64,000 bases of DNA from Duganella sp. CF458. Lineage in GTDB: Bacteria > Pseudomonadota > Gammaproteobacteria > Burkholderiales > Burkholderiaceae_D. Of this stretch, positions 9,102-18,645 are shown piece by piece (within the stretch, counting starts at the first letter, position 1; every line of letters starts with the position of its first letter). The DNA lies in contig NZ_FOOF01000007.1 in assembly GCF_900113115.1 (NCBI RefSeq), forward strand, positions 124,001 through 188,000, read 5' to 3'. A program made the position numbers and the translations under genes. The notes under the pieces are model-generated. The model ran no database searches, was not told where the DNA came from, and worked only from the letters and a program-made list of their open reading frames with translations.

Positions 9102-9178
9102 CGGGGTGTAGCTTAGCCCGGTAGAGCGCTACGTTCGGGACGTAGAGGCCGGAGGTTCGAATCCTCTCACCCCGACCA
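9102..9178 (+). tRNA. tRNA-Pro (anticodon CGG)
   Basis: The 77-nt sequence folds as a cloverleaf: acceptor CGGGGTG/CACCCCG, anticodon stem CTACG/CGTAG around TTCGGGA (anticodon CGG, reading CCG), T arm with GGTTCGAATC, and an encoded CCA end (9176-9178). The C1-G72 end pair is a known proline identity feature. The GH31 gene ends 4 nt downstream on the other strand. Confidence 0.95.
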
Positions 9179-9181
9179 GAT

Positions 9182-11632
9182 TCACTGCATTGGTTTCCGG
9201 CTCGCCCGATAGCCGGCGCCAGGATTGATGACGACTTCCCCGCTGACGATGTCCGGCATCAGGATAACGGCTGCGTTTTGCGCCCGCTCCACCGAGGCGG
9301 CGAGTGCAGTGCCGTCGATATGGGCTTGCGGTGGCGTCTCGGCTTCCCACCCATGCACATGGAGCGCCACGCCGCTCCACCAGGGCTGCCAGCTCCCTTC
9401 GCGCGTCTCGAACAACAGCTTCAGGCCAGATGGCGATTCCTCACATCGAACGCGCTGGCGCAGGAACCTGCCTCGCTGATGGGCCATGGTGACGCCATCA
9501 TCTGCATAAATGTCACCGTGACAGTCGGTGCCGGGATAGACGTGAAGCTCCAGCCGCCCTTCAGGGACGATGGCAGTGCTTTGGACCAGGGGCTGTTTCG
9601 GGATGATCGCGCCAGGGCGCACGTAGACCGGGATGTTGGCGAGGTCCGGCGTGACGGTTACGCTTTTGCTATCCAGCCGCTGCCCGCTCCAGTAGTCGTA
9701 CCAGCCTTTGCCTGGCAGGTCCACTTTGTAGTCTCCCGGCGACTCCAGCGTTGGCGATGGCGCCACCAACAGGTCGCCGCCCACCATGAACTGGTCCTCC
9801 GATCCGCCAAGCCGGTCGCCATTCGCCAGCACGGCGGGGAAATTAAGGAAGACAGGCCGCAGCATGGGAATGCCGGTGCGGCTGTTCTCTTCCGCAGCGC
9901 CATACAGGTAAGGCATCAGCCGGTAGCGCTCCGAGATGAAGCGTCGGCGGATGTCGACGTGCGCAGCATCCCCCACCCATGGTTCCTGGTCTGGCCGGCC
10001 AGTTTCCGAATGGGCGCGGAACAGCGGCATGAAGGCGCCAAGCTGGAACCAGCGCGTCAAAAGCTCCGCGGACGGTCGTTCGCCAGCGTAGCCGCCTACG
10101 TCATTGCCGGCGTAGGAGAAGCCGCTCAAGCCAAGGTTGACCAGCTGCTGCACGCCCATTTTGAGATGCTGCCAGCTCGATACGTTATCGCCGCTCCACG
10201 TCGCGGCGTAGCGCTGGCCGCCGGCATAGGTGGCACGGGTCAGCACAAATGGGCGCGTATCGGGCTGCAGCCGGGCCAGTCCTTCGTAGGTGGCGCGTGA
10301 ATTGAGCTGGCCATAAACGTTGTGCAGTTCGGCATGGGAGGTGCGTCGCGGCGCGAAGTCGTCGCTTTCGATCCGGTGCTCGACGTCGAGCGGCATGGTC
10401 TTGCTTGGCACGTTGAAGATGGAAGGCTCATTCATATCGTTCCAGAAGCCTGCCACACCGTCGCGCACGAATCCGGAATACAGGTCGCCCCACCAGCGGC
10501 GGGCCTGGACGCGGCTGAAGTCGGGGAACACCGCGGCGCCGGGCCATACATCGCCCGAGTAATACTGGCCGCCCGGCAGTTTCAGAAACAGGTCTTGCGC
10601 CGCGCCGCTGTCGTAAGCTGCGTAACCCTGCCCGGGCGCGTTGGCGATATGCGGATCCGTTATCAAGACCAGGCGCATGCCCTGCCCGCGCAGGTCTGTC
10701 GCAAGCTGTCGCAGGTCCGGAAAGGCAGCGCGGTTGACGGTGAACGGGCGCGAGCGGTCCTGGTAATCGATATCCATGTAGATGACATCGGACGGAATCC
10801 GTTCACTGCGCAGGCGCTGCGCGATCGCGCGCACTTCGGAGTCGCTCTTGTAACTCCACTTGGATTGCTGGAATCCCAGCGCCCATTGCGGCATCAAGGG
10901 CGCGGTACCTGTCAGGTGCGCATATTGCTGCAACACTTCCTTCGGTGCAGGACCCGCCATCACGTAGTAGTCCACGGGGCCGCCTTCGCCGCTGATCGAC
11001 AGCACACCGCGTTCAGCCTTGCCGAAATCGAAGGTGGTACGCCAGGTGTTGTCGAGGAAAAGGCCGTAGGCTTGGCCACGGTCGCTCACCGTCATGAAAA
11101 ACGGAATGGTCTTGTAGAGCGGATCGGTCGCCTGGGTGAACTTGTAGGTGTCCGAATTCCACATGGTGTAGGCACCGCCCTTGCGGTCGAAGGTGCCGGT
11201 TTTGTCGCCCAGGCCGAAAATATGGTCGTCGCTGCTCAAGCGACCGCGCATGCGGAATCCGCCTTGCGGCGACAACGCGGCGCGGCCAGCAAGATCCGCC
11301 AGCAACAGCTTTCCGCCACCATCGAGCACGTCCGTCCGCAAAGTGCGCAGGTCGATGCGTGCGCCGATATTCTCGCTACTCACTTGCACCGCCTCGCCGT
11401 TGCGCGTGACCTTCAGCGGCAGCCGGGCGCGGCGCGCTGCGGCCGGCACTGCCCATGAAGCATCTTCCGGCAATTTCCCCCGTCCCATGCGGATGCGCAC
11501 GATGCCGCTTGCCGGCGCGGATACTTCGAGCACCACGCCGCCGCGCGACAGCACTATGCGGTCCACGGTTTCCGCGTGCAGCGCTCCCGCCGCACACAGT
11601 GCCAAAACCGCTACAACACTACTGGGCTGCAT
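9182..11632 (-). CDS. GH31 glycoside hydrolase, probable secreted alpha-glucosidase
   Basis: The 816-residue enzyme starts with a signal peptide ('[16 protein letters not shown]'). A GH31 barrel follows, with the nucleophile in '[12 protein letters not shown]' (near D399) and acid/base in '[10 protein letters not shown]' (near D482). GH31 enzymes release glucose or xylose from the non-reducing end. As the last gene of the mannoside operon it may remove the glucose caps of high-mannose glycans or work on alpha-glucan. It overlaps the permease gene by 14 nt. ATG 11632 is chosen because it starts the signal peptide. Confidence 0.88.
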   Translation of the reverse strand: MQPSSVVAVLALCAAGALHAETVDRIVLSRGGVVLEVSAPASGIVRIRMGRGKLPEDASWAVPAAARRARLPLKVTRNGEAVQVSSENIGARIDLRTLRTDVLDGGGKLLLADLAGRAALSPQGGFRMRGRLSSDDHIFGLGDKTGTFDRKGGAYTMWNSDTYKFTQATDPLYKTIPFFMTVSDRGQAYGLFLDNTWRTTFDFGKAERGVLSISGEGGPVDYYVMAGPAPKEVLQQYAHLTGTAPLMPQWALGFQQSKWSYKSDSEVRAIAQRLRSERIPSDVIYMDIDYQDRSRPFTVNRAAFPDLRQLATDLRGQGMRLVLITDPHIANAPGQGYAAYDSGAAQDLFLKLPGGQYYSGDVWPGAAVFPDFSRVQARRWWGDLYSGFVRDGVAGFWNDMNEPSIFNVPSKTMPLDVEHRIESDDFAPRRTSHAELHNVYGQLNSRATYEGLARLQPDTRPFVLTRATYAGGQRYAATWSGDNVSSWQHLKMGVQQLVNLGLSGFSYAGNDVGGYAGERPSAELLTRWFQLGAFMPLFRAHSETGRPDQEPWVGDAAHVDIRRRFISERYRLMPYLYGAAEENSRTGIPMLRPVFLNFPAVLANGDRLGGSEDQFMVGGDLLVAPSPTLESPGDYKVDLPGKGWYDYWSGQRLDSKSVTVTPDLANIPVYVRPGAIIPKQPLVQSTAIVPEGRLELHVYPGTDCHGDIYADDGVTMAHQRGRFLRQRVRCEESPSGLKLLFETREGSWQPWWSGVALHVHGWEAETPPQAHIDGTALAASVERAQNAAVILMPDIVSGEVVINPGAGYRASRKPMQ

Positions 11633-12884
11633 ACATGGTCGAATACTTCGCGCCAAAGTAAAGGATGAAGGCATAGCAAGCGGCTGGCAGCATGAACGAT
11701 GCCTGCACGCCAATGGCGTCTGCCAGTGCGCCTTGTGCGAAAGGCACCAGCGCGCCGCCGACAATAGCCATGCACAGGATGCCCGAGCCCTGGCCGGTGT
11801 ACTTGCCCAGCCCGTGCAGCGCCATGCTGAAGATGGTCGGGAACATGATCGAGTTGCACAGGCCAACCGCGAGGATCGCCCACATGGCCACGCTACCCTT
11901 GCCGAAGGTCGCCGCGAGCACCAGCCCGATCGCCACCAGCGAGTTGACGGCCAGCGTCTTGCCGGGACTGGCCACGCGCATCACCGCGAACCCGATGAAG
12001 CGGCCTATCATGGCGCCGCCCCAGTAGATGCTGACGTAATGCGCCGCGTCGGCGTGCGCCAGGCCGGCGATATGCGACTCGCCGAGGAAGTTGATCAGGA
12101 AGCTGCCGATACTCACTTCGGCGCCAACGTACAGGAAGATGCCGATCGCGCCCAGCACCAGGTGGCGATGAGCCCAGGCCGAACCATGGCCCTCGCCGGC
12201 CAGCGACACATCTTCGCTGTCCGCAACCTGCGGCAGTTTGGCCACAAAGAACAGCACCGCCAGCAGTACCAGCGCAGCGGCCAGCGCCAGGTAAGGGCCG
12301 CGCACGGTGGCCGCATCGGCGACAGCCCCCACTGCCGCACCGGCGGTCGACAGGATCAGCAAGCCGCCAATGGCGGGGCCGATGGTGGTGCCGAGGGAGT
12401 TGAAGGCCTGCGTCAGGTTCAATCGGCTGGATGCCGTGCGCGGTGGGCCGAGCACCGTGACATACGGATTGGCAGCGACCTGCAGGACTGTGATGCCTGA
12501 TGCCAGCACGAAGAACGCCAGCAGGAACAAGCCATAGCCGCCGAACGAGGCCGGGTAGAAAAGTACGCAGCCTCCGGCCGCGATCAGCAAGCCGGCTACC
12601 GCGCCCTTCTGGTAGCCGATGCGGCGAATCAGGGCGCCCGCCGGAATCGATACAATGAAGTAGGCGCCAAAGAAGCAGAGCTGTACCAGCATCGCCTGGA
12701 AGTAGGACAGGGTGTAGATCGCCTTCAGGTGCGGGATCAGCACGTCGTTCAACGAGGTAATCAAACCCCACATGAAAAACAGCAGCGTGACGATGACCAG
12801 CGCGCTGGTGTTCGTTCCGTTCCGGGCGCCGCCTGCCGCTTGTGGCGGCGCAGCAGGCGTGGTGTTGGGTGCCATGGATGCCAT
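11619..12884 (-). CDS. FHS-family sugar/proton symporter (FucP/GluP-like)
   Basis: This major-facilitator protein of 421 residues has 12 predicted membrane helices. '[20 protein letters not shown]' and '[14 protein letters not shown]' are signatures of the fucose/glucose/galactose permease family. GAGGAGA upstream of ATG 12884 decides the start. Its place between the GH92 and GH31 genes makes it the likely inner-membrane importer of the mannose or glucose that these enzymes free in the periplasm. The precise substrate is an inference. Confidence 0.85.
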   Translation of the reverse strand: MASMAPNTTPAAPPQAAGGARNGTNTSALVIVTLLFFMWGLITSLNDVLIPHLKAIYTLSYFQAMLVQLCFFGAYFIVSIPAGALIRRIGYQKGAVAGLLIAAGGCVLFYPASFGGYGLFLLAFFVLASGITVLQVAANPYVTVLGPPRTASSRLNLTQAFNSLGTTIGPAIGGLLILSTAGAAVGAVADAATVRGPYLALAAALVLLAVLFFVAKLPQVADSEDVSLAGEGHGSAWAHRHLVLGAIGIFLYVGAEVSIGSFLINFLGESHIAGLAHADAAHYVSIYWGGAMIGRFIGFAVMRVASPGKTLAVNSLVAIGLVLAATFGKGSVAMWAILAVGLCNSIMFPTIFSMALHGLGKYTGQGSGILCMAIVGGALVPFAQGALADAIGVQASFMLPAACYAFILYFGAKYSTMYAAQ

Positions 12885-12907
12885 GATTGTCTCCTCAATT
12901 TTTATAG

Positions 12908-15310
12908 TTACATGCCGGCAGGTGGATGCGGCAGGTCGCGGCCATGCGTGCCCCATCCGGCGGTGTCAGGCTGCGGTGCAAGCTTGAACGACAGGGTACC
13001 AGCACTTTGCAGTTGTTCCCAATCCAGCCATACGCGCGACAACGGGCGACCGCTCCACTGTACCGACTGCACGAAGCGGCGTTCGCCCGGCTTGGCCTCC
13101 GGTGCTTCGATGCGCAAGGTGCGGCCCTGCGGCAGGTCGATTTCGGCCCGTGCAAAGCGCGGCGCGTGCAGCAGGAAGCGCCCGCTGCCCGGTGTGTCCG
13201 GATACAGGCCCAGTGCGCTGAACAGGTACCAGGCCGACATGGTGCCCAGGTCGTCATTGCCGGTGACCCCGCCTGGTCCGTTGCCGAACAGGGTTTCCGC
13301 TGCGCGCAGCACAGTGGTGGTTTTCCACGGTTGCCCCATCAGGGTATACATCCACGGCGCGTGCAGGTCCGGCTCGTTGTTCGGGTTGTAGCGGAACTGG
13401 CTGTAGTAGCTGTAGGCACCCACCACCCAGGACCTGCGTACGGCCGACGGATCGGCCAGCACGACGTCGTAATCGAAGAACTGGTCAAGGCGCTGCAAGG
13501 CTTTAGCCTGGCCGCCCATGGCCGCTGCCAGGCCTGGAACATCCTGCGGCACCAGCCATTGGTACTGCCAGGCCGTGCCCTCATGGAAGCCTCGCTCGGC
13601 ACGGGGGTCGTAACTGCCATTCAGGTCGGTGAACCAGCTGCCGTCCAACACGCGCGGACGCGGGAAGCCGCGTTGCCCGGTCGGGGCGTCGATCACCGAC
13701 GGGTCCCACACCTTGCGCCAGTTAAGGGCGCGCTGCTCGAGCAAATGGCCATCTTTCGCCTGGCCGAGCGCCTTGGCCATGATCGCCAGCGAACTGTCGG
13801 CCAAGGCATATTCCAGCGTGGCCGAAGCGCCGTGGTGGGGGTCGATGTCCATGCCTTTGGAGACGAAGCCGCGGTCATATTGGACGAAGCCCTGGCTCAG
13901 GTAGTTTGGATTGCCGGCCCGGCCTTGGGCGCGGATGCGCGATGGCGGCACGCCGAAAGCATTTTCGCGCAGCGCGACGTAGGCTTCGCGCTCACGGCCT
14001 TTCAGTGCGCCGAAGCGCCACAGGTCGACCAGGAACGGCGTGACCGGGTCGCCGGTCATCACATTGCTGTCGAAATTGGCGTAGCCCCAACGCGGCAGCC
14101 AACCACCCTGCTCGCGGATCTTCAACACCGAGTTGGCGATGTCGCGCGAGCGCTGCGGACGCAGCAAGGCAAGCAGCTGGTTCTGCGCGCGGTAAGTGTC
14201 CCACAACGAGAAGAACTCGTAGTAGGTCCAGTCGTTAGCGGCGTGCAGCTCCCCGTCATAGCCTCGATAGCGGCCATCGGCGTCGTTTCCTGTCAGCGGC
14301 TGCAGCAGTGCGTGATACAGGGCGGTGTAGAACACGGTGCGGTCGTCGTTGCTGCCGCCTTCAATGCGTACGCTGCCCAGCTCCTTCTGCCATGCAGCCT
14401 GCGCCTTTTCCCGCATTGCGTCAAAGGTAAGCGGCTTGGCGCCCGCCATGCCTTCGGCTTCCAGGTTGATGCGCGCGCCTTCCGCATCGACGTGGGAAAT
14501 CGCGCTGACCGCCGTCACCGCCTGGCCGTTCTTGAGGTCGAAGGTCAGCCAGACGCCGTGTGGGCGGCTGTCACCTTGCTGGCTCGGCCCCTTCAAGCCC
14601 GGCCACCCGCCGCGGTCGTCCCAGATGCCGTTGGCGACGAATGGCCGGTCGAACACCATGCGGAACCAGGTGGTGTATTGGGCACCGCCGCAGAAGCTTT
14701 TGGTGACGATCTTGCCTTCGACGCTGCGTTCGTCCAGCACGCGAACCTCGCTGCCAACCACGGAATGGCGTTCGTTGGCCTGGCCCAGGTTGAGCAGCAC
14801 ATGGCCGCTGGAGATGCCGGCGGCGAAGGTGTAGCGCTCGGCGGCGGCGCGGGTCAGCGCGGTGGCTTCGGCGGTAATCCCGCCATAACTGGTGAGCTGC
14901 ACCTTGTAGTAGCCGGCTTGGCCAACCTCACCCTCGTGGCTGTAGTTGGCGGCGTAGCGCTTGTAGTTGAAGCTCTCCGCCTTCTTGGTATCGAAATCGC
15001 CGCCGGGGCCGATGCTGCCGGTGACCGGCAATACCGAAAGCTGACCGCCCTGCTCCCAGCATCCGGCGCCGGACAGGAAGGAATGACCGAAGCCGCGAAT
15101 GCGCGCGTCGCTGTAGTGCCATCCGGCGTAATGCTCACCGGTCGGGCTGACCTGGATCATGCCGAAAGGAGCCGAGGCGCCGGGGAAAGTATTACCTTCG
15201 TCCTGGGTTCCGATGAAGGTATTGACCGGCATCTCGGCCGGTGCGGCGCCCAGCGGCAGCGCGAACGCAGCCAGCAGGACTGAGCAAAGTGTGAAGCGGA
15301 TTGCTTTCAT
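12908..15310 (-). CDS. GH92 exo-alpha-mannosidase
   Basis: The 800-residue protein begins with a signal peptide ('[19 protein letters not shown]'). It shows GH92 hallmarks: '[17 protein letters not shown]', '[12 protein letters not shown]', '[14 protein letters not shown]' with the likely acid Glu, and '[18 protein letters not shown]' with the likely base Asp. GH92 enzymes are calcium-dependent inverting alpha-mannosidases acting on N-glycan mannose. The usual DCGQMS motif reads DLGTMS here, which may mark a subgroup with another linkage preference. It shares a TAATG junction with the kinase gene. Confidence 0.92.
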   Translation of the reverse strand: MKAIRFTLCSVLLAAFALPLGAAPAEMPVNTFIGTQDEGNTFPGASAPFGMIQVSPTGEHYAGWHYSDARIRGFGHSFLSGAGCWEQGGQLSVLPVTGSIGPGGDFDTKKAESFNYKRYAANYSHEGEVGQAGYYKVQLTSYGGITAEATALTRAAAERYTFAAGISSGHVLLNLGQANERHSVVGSEVRVLDERSVEGKIVTKSFCGGAQYTTWFRMVFDRPFVANGIWDDRGGWPGLKGPSQQGDSRPHGVWLTFDLKNGQAVTAVSAISHVDAEGARINLEAEGMAGAKPLTFDAMREKAQAAWQKELGSVRIEGGSNDDRTVFYTALYHALLQPLTGNDADGRYRGYDGELHAANDWTYYEFFSLWDTYRAQNQLLALLRPQRSRDIANSVLKIREQGGWLPRWGYANFDSNVMTGDPVTPFLVDLWRFGALKGREREAYVALRENAFGVPPSRIRAQGRAGNPNYLSQGFVQYDRGFVSKGMDIDPHHGASATLEYALADSSLAIMAKALGQAKDGHLLEQRALNWRKVWDPSVIDAPTGQRGFPRPRVLDGSWFTDLNGSYDPRAERGFHEGTAWQYQWLVPQDVPGLAAAMGGQAKALQRLDQFFDYDVVLADPSAVRRSWVVGAYSYYSQFRYNPNNEPDLHAPWMYTLMGQPWKTTTVLRAAETLFGNGPGGVTGNDDLGTMSAWYLFSALGLYPDTPGSGRFLLHAPRFARAEIDLPQGRTLRIEAPEAKPGERRFVQSVQWSGRPLSRVWLDWEQLQSAGTLSFKLAPQPDTAGWGTHGRDLPHPPAGM

Positions 15311-16233
15311 TACGAGACCTCTCCTTCGAGCAATGCGAATAACTGCTGCATGGCGGCGGGCGGCGGCGGTGTTGCTCCGGACTGGAGGCAGGCGGCGGAA
15401 CCGGCAGCCAACGCAGCGTGCAGGTGGGACTGCAGCGCACGGCCCGGATGGCGCGCAAGGCTGTGCAACAGGCCGGCCACGCTGGCGTCGCCCGCGCCAA
15501 CCGTATCGACCACAGCGACCGCAGGCGCGCGGGCATCGGCGCGCTGATCGCCATGGAACAGGCTTGCGCCCTGGCCACCGCGCGTGAGCAGGCAGTACGC
15601 CGAGGGCGCGGCTGCACGCAGCTGCTGCAGCGCCTCGTCCAGCGGCACGCCGGGGAACAGGCCGCGCAAATCGTCGTCGGAGACCTTGATCACGTCGGCC
15701 AGTTCCGCCATGCTGCGCAAGGTCGGGGCATACCGCTCGTCCATCAGGTTGCGGTAGTTAGGATCGTAGCTGATCGCCACGCCCTGCTCCTTCAGCTTTT
15801 CAGCCAGCGCCACCAGGTTCGAAGCCAGGGGCTCGCGCGCCAGGCTGATGCCGCCGAAATGCGCCCAGCGCAGGTCGCGCGACCAGTATTCCGGCAGCAC
15901 CTCCTGATCAAAATGCAGGTCGGCGCTGTCGTCGCCGATAAAGAAATAGCGCGGCGGCTCGCCCTGCTCCACGATGGCCAGCAGCGGCGAGCGCTCAACG
16001 CGCTGCAACAGGCGCAAGTCCAGGCCCACAGCCTCGCTGGCCGCCCACAACGCATCGCCGAATCGATCGCGGCTGATGGCGCCGGCGAAGGCGGTACGTT
16101 CGCCCAGCACCGCCAGCGCACGCGCCACGTTCCACACCGAACCGCCGACGCGGCTGACCCAGCGCTCGTCGCCCTGGTGAATCATGTCGGTCAGCGCCTC
16201 TCCGGCGCACAGCATCAGTGGTGCGTCACGCAT
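15310..16233 (-). CDS. PfkB-family sugar kinase, probable fructokinase
   Basis: The 307-residue ribokinase-fold enzyme has 'GGSVWNVARALAVLGERTAF' (sugar site), 'SYDPNYRNLM' and the catalytic 'DTVGAGDASVAG' near residue 240. Next to a mannose isomerase that yields fructose, fructose is the most likely substrate, giving fructose 6-phosphate for glycolysis. ATG 16233 overlaps the end of the isomerase gene by 8 nt. A mannokinase or 2-keto-3-deoxygluconate kinase role cannot be excluded. Confidence 0.85.
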   Translation of the reverse strand: MRDAPLMLCAGEALTDMIHQGDERWVSRVGGSVWNVARALAVLGERTAFAGAISRDRFGDALWAASEAVGLDLRLLQRVERSPLLAIVEQGEPPRYFFIGDDSADLHFDQEVLPEYWSRDLRWAHFGGISLAREPLASNLVALAEKLKEQGVAISYDPNYRNLMDERYAPTLRSMAELADVIKVSDDDLRGLFPGVPLDEALQQLRAAAPSAYCLLTRGGQGASLFHGDQRADARAPAVAVVDTVGAGDASVAGLLHSLARHPGRALQSHLHAALAAGSAACLQSGATPPPPAAMQQLFALLEGEVS

Positions 16234-17440
16234 GATCGACCGCTCCCAACGCCGCCACGATGTCGTAGCAGGCACCCATGGTGTGGTAGTCCACTTTACC
16301 GGCCGGGCTCTTTTCGTCGCTCAGTTTGCGGTTGTCGCCGGACAGGATGCGGTACCAGGCACCATGCTCGTGGTCGACCAGGTGGGCCCAGCTATAGGAC
16401 CAAAGGCGCTGGTACCAGTCCCAGTACTCGGCCTTGCCGGTGCGAGTGGCCAGCATGGCCGCAGCAGCCGTGCTCTCGGCCTGCACCCAGAAATACTTAT
16501 GTGGATCGCAAACGGTCAGGTCCGGTGCCAGCGAGTAAGCCAGGCCACCGTGGACGACATCCCATCCGTTATTCACCGCAGCCTGGAACAGGCGCTCCGC
16601 GGTCGGCAACAGCCAGCCCGGGTCCTTGTTCAGCACCCCGCCGCGCGCTTCCAGTAGCAGCAGCAGCTTGGCCCATTCGGTGAAATGGCCTGGCTGGTAG
16701 CCCCATGGGCGGAACAGGTTTTCCGGATCGTCGATATTGAAGCGCCAGTCCGGCTGCCAGTTTGCGTCGTAATGCTCCCAGATCAAACCACCGCAACGTG
16801 CCGCCTGGCGCTGGGTGATGTTGAAAGCGACAGTGTAAGCGCGCTCCAGGAAGCGCTGCTCGCCGGTGGCCTGGTGCGCTGCCAGCAGTGCTTCGCAGGC
16901 GTGCATATTGGCGTTCTGGCCGCGGTAGCTCGAAAGCACGCTCCAGTCCGGAGAGGCTTCGTCGGCGTAAAGGCCGTCCTGCTCGTTCCAGAAGCGCTTT
17001 TCCATCAATTCGAACGTTTCGCCGATCCAGGCGCGCGCTTCTTCCAAACCCGCCATCGTGGCGTGCGCATACGCGAGCAGCACGAAGGCCTGGCCGTAGG
17101 CATGCTGGGTGCCGTCCTCCACTTCATGGCCGTTCAACATCCAGGCGTAGCCACTACCTTCCGGGTCGCGGTGTACGTCACGCAGGAAGCGCAGCGCATG
17201 GCGCGCGCCTTCCTGGTAGGCCGGGTCCTGGAAATGGCGGTAAGCCATGGAATAAGTGAACACGAAGCGCGTGCTGCTGACCAGATGCCGGTGCCGGGCG
17301 TCGTAGACAGTGCCGTCGTCCTTGAAGTAGTGATAAAGGCCGCCGGCCGGATCGATCGCGCGAGGGTGGTAAAAGCGCATGGTGTGGCGCGCGTGCTCGA
17401 GCAGGACGTTCGGGTCGCGGAAATTCGGGAGACTGGTCAT
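16226..17440 (-). CDS. AGE-family isomerase, probable D-mannose isomerase
   Basis: The 404-residue alpha/alpha-barrel protein belongs to the N-acylglucosamine 2-epimerase family, in the YihS/mannose isomerase branch. Histidines in 'NMHACEALLAAHQATG', 'QPGHFTEWAKLL' and 'VDYHTMGACYD' match the conserved active-site histidines. No signal peptide is seen, so it works in the cytoplasm, probably turning mannose into fructose for the neighbouring kinase. It follows lacI by 19 nt in the same operon. The alternative is cellobiose 2-epimerase, less likely given the mannosidases. Confidence 0.85.
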   Translation of the reverse strand: MTSLPNFRDPNVLLEHARHTMRFYHPRAIDPAGGLYHYFKDDGTVYDARHRHLVSSTRFVFTYSMAYRHFQDPAYQEGARHALRFLRDVHRDPEGSGYAWMLNGHEVEDGTQHAYGQAFVLLAYAHATMAGLEEARAWIGETFELMEKRFWNEQDGLYADEASPDWSVLSSYRGQNANMHACEALLAAHQATGEQRFLERAYTVAFNITQRQAARCGGLIWEHYDANWQPDWRFNIDDPENLFRPWGYQPGHFTEWAKLLLLLEARGGVLNKDPGWLLPTAERLFQAAVNNGWDVVHGGLAYSLAPDLTVCDPHKYFWVQAESTAAAAMLATRTGKAEYWDWYQRLWSYSWAHLVDHEHGAWYRILSGDNRKLSDEKSPAGKVDYHTMGACYDIVAALGAVDHA

Positions 17441-17459
17441 GTTGGGCCTGGTGGAAATG

Positions 17460-18491
17460 CTAGTCGTCGCAACTGCTTTCGCGCACGATCAGTTCGACTG
17501 GCATGGTTATCTGGGAGGTGTTTTCTTCGGGTTTCTGGAGTAGCAGTTCGATGCCCGCCCGTCCAAGGTCTTCCTTGTCCACGTGGATGGTGCTGAGCGG
17601 GGGAATGGCGGCGGCGGCGCTGCTGATATCGTCGAAGCCGACAATCGCAATGTCATGCGGGACCTTCATGCCCTCGTTCAAGCAATGCTTCATGGCGATC
17701 AGCGCTGTGCTGTCGTTGTAGCAAAACAGGGCGTCGGGCCGTTTAGGAAGACTGAGCAGGCTGCGCATGGCTTCCACCACGGCGTCGTCGCCCTCGCCCA
17801 TGGTGGGAACGATGACTTCCAGGTCCGGATCGGCAAATACCCTGGCATCGAACAGCGCCTGGCGGAAGCCGCGGTTGCGCTGCTGGATGCTGTAATGGGC
17901 CAGGGAGCCGGACATCATCGCGATGCGCTTGTGGCCGCAGCGCAGCAAGTGCTGGGTAGCCAGGTAGCCGCCACGCGCATTGTCAGGGTTAATCGAGGTG
18001 AAGCCGCGACGGTGCATGTCGACCAGCACGATAGGCTTGCCGGACTGCTGCAAGGCTGCCAGTACTTCCGGCTCGAAGAAGCCCGCGCACAGGATGGCAT
18101 CGGGCTGGTGCACGCGAATCAGGCCCTGCACCGGCTCGGCTGGTCCGACCGCGATAAAGGACAAGGCAATGCCCTCGCGCCGGCAGGCCGCTTCGGCGCC
18201 ATGCAGGACCGGGGAGTAGAACTGGCTTGATGCGAGCGTATTGTGCTGGCTGTGCAACAGGAAGGCGATACGGCGGATCCGCCCCTTCTTGAGCTGACCA
18301 AAGTCGTAGCCCATTTTCTCGGCGGCCTGGCGCACCTGGTTGCGGGTGACCTCGGTCATGCCGGCCTGGTTCTTCAATGCGCGCGAGACCGTGCCGATCG
18401 ACAGCCCGGTGGCTTCTGCGATGTCGCGCAAGGTCACCAGGCTCACGGCTGCACCCTTTGACGGGAATTCAAGTGCATGAAGAGTCTCCAT
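17460..18491 (-). CDS. LacI-family transcriptional regulator of the mannoside operon
   Basis: The 343-residue regulator has an N-terminal helix-turn-helix ('TLRDIAEATGLSIGTVSRAL', about 20-39), a hinge and a periplasmic-binding-protein-like effector domain ('AIVGFDDISSAAAAIPPLST' near 290). It is the first gene of the unit lacI-isomerase-kinase-GH92-permease-GH31, so it would control its own operon. A perfect palindrome GTTTAATAAAC lies 6 nt before the start and may be its operator. ATG 18491 is used; an in-frame GTG 15 codons later, just before the helix-turn-helix, is an alternative. Confidence 0.88.
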   Translation of the reverse strand: METLHALEFPSKGAAVSLVTLRDIAEATGLSIGTVSRALKNQAGMTEVTRNQVRQAAEKMGYDFGQLKKGRIRRIAFLLHSQHNTLASSQFYSPVLHGAEAACRREGIALSFIAVGPAEPVQGLIRVHQPDAILCAGFFEPEVLAALQQSGKPIVLVDMHRRGFTSINPDNARGGYLATQHLLRCGHKRIAMMSGSLAHYSIQQRNRGFRQALFDARVFADPDLEVIVPTMGEGDDAVVEAMRSLLSLPKRPDALFCYNDSTALIAMKHCLNEGMKVPHDIAIVGFDDISSAAAAIPPLSTIHVDKEDLGRAGIELLLQKPEENTSQITMPVELIVRESSCDD

Positions 18492-18496
18492 ATTCA

Positions 18497-18507
18497 GTTT
18501 AATAAAC
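18497..18507. promoter_or_regulatory. Palindrome in the lacI leader, candidate LacI operator
   Basis: GTTTAATAAAC is a perfect odd-length palindrome between the predicted transcription start (about 18565) and the lacI ATG. A near-copy, ATTTACTAAAC, lies in the TonB-receptor leader. These two lack the second CTAAA element seen in the upstream sites, so they may bind a different protein, plausibly LacI as a roadblock. Confidence 0.45.
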
Positions 18508-18571
18508 GCTTCTTTTGAGCGCTTTCAGACGGCTTGGCCTATGCCTTTTTTGCGTCTGTACATGGGTAGGT

Positions 18572-18645
18572 TTTATATCAGCCGCCTTTTACAAGCGTCA
18601 ACAAAAGCAGTAAAAATCGCAGTCTTTTAGCTTGTTTTAGTAAAC
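18572..18645 (-). promoter_or_regulatory. lacI operon promoter with upstream paired CTAAA activator site
   Basis: On the minus strand TTGACG (18596-18601), 18 nt and TATAAA (18572-18577) form a good promoter. Upstream, GTTTACTAAAA (18635-18645) is followed by CAAGCTAAAA (18625-18634), giving CTAAA twice with a 10-bp period. The 11-mer ends exactly 33 nt before the -35 box, the same spacing as at the TonB-receptor and CBM9 promoters. The site overlaps the last codons of the beta-mannosidase gene. Confidence 0.7.

Noticed and set aside
12926-15283. Long open frame of about 785 codons on the plus strand opposite GH92
   Set aside because: The minus strand encodes clear GH92 motifs and a signal peptide. 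The antisense frame has no recognisable domain and follows from high GC at third positions.
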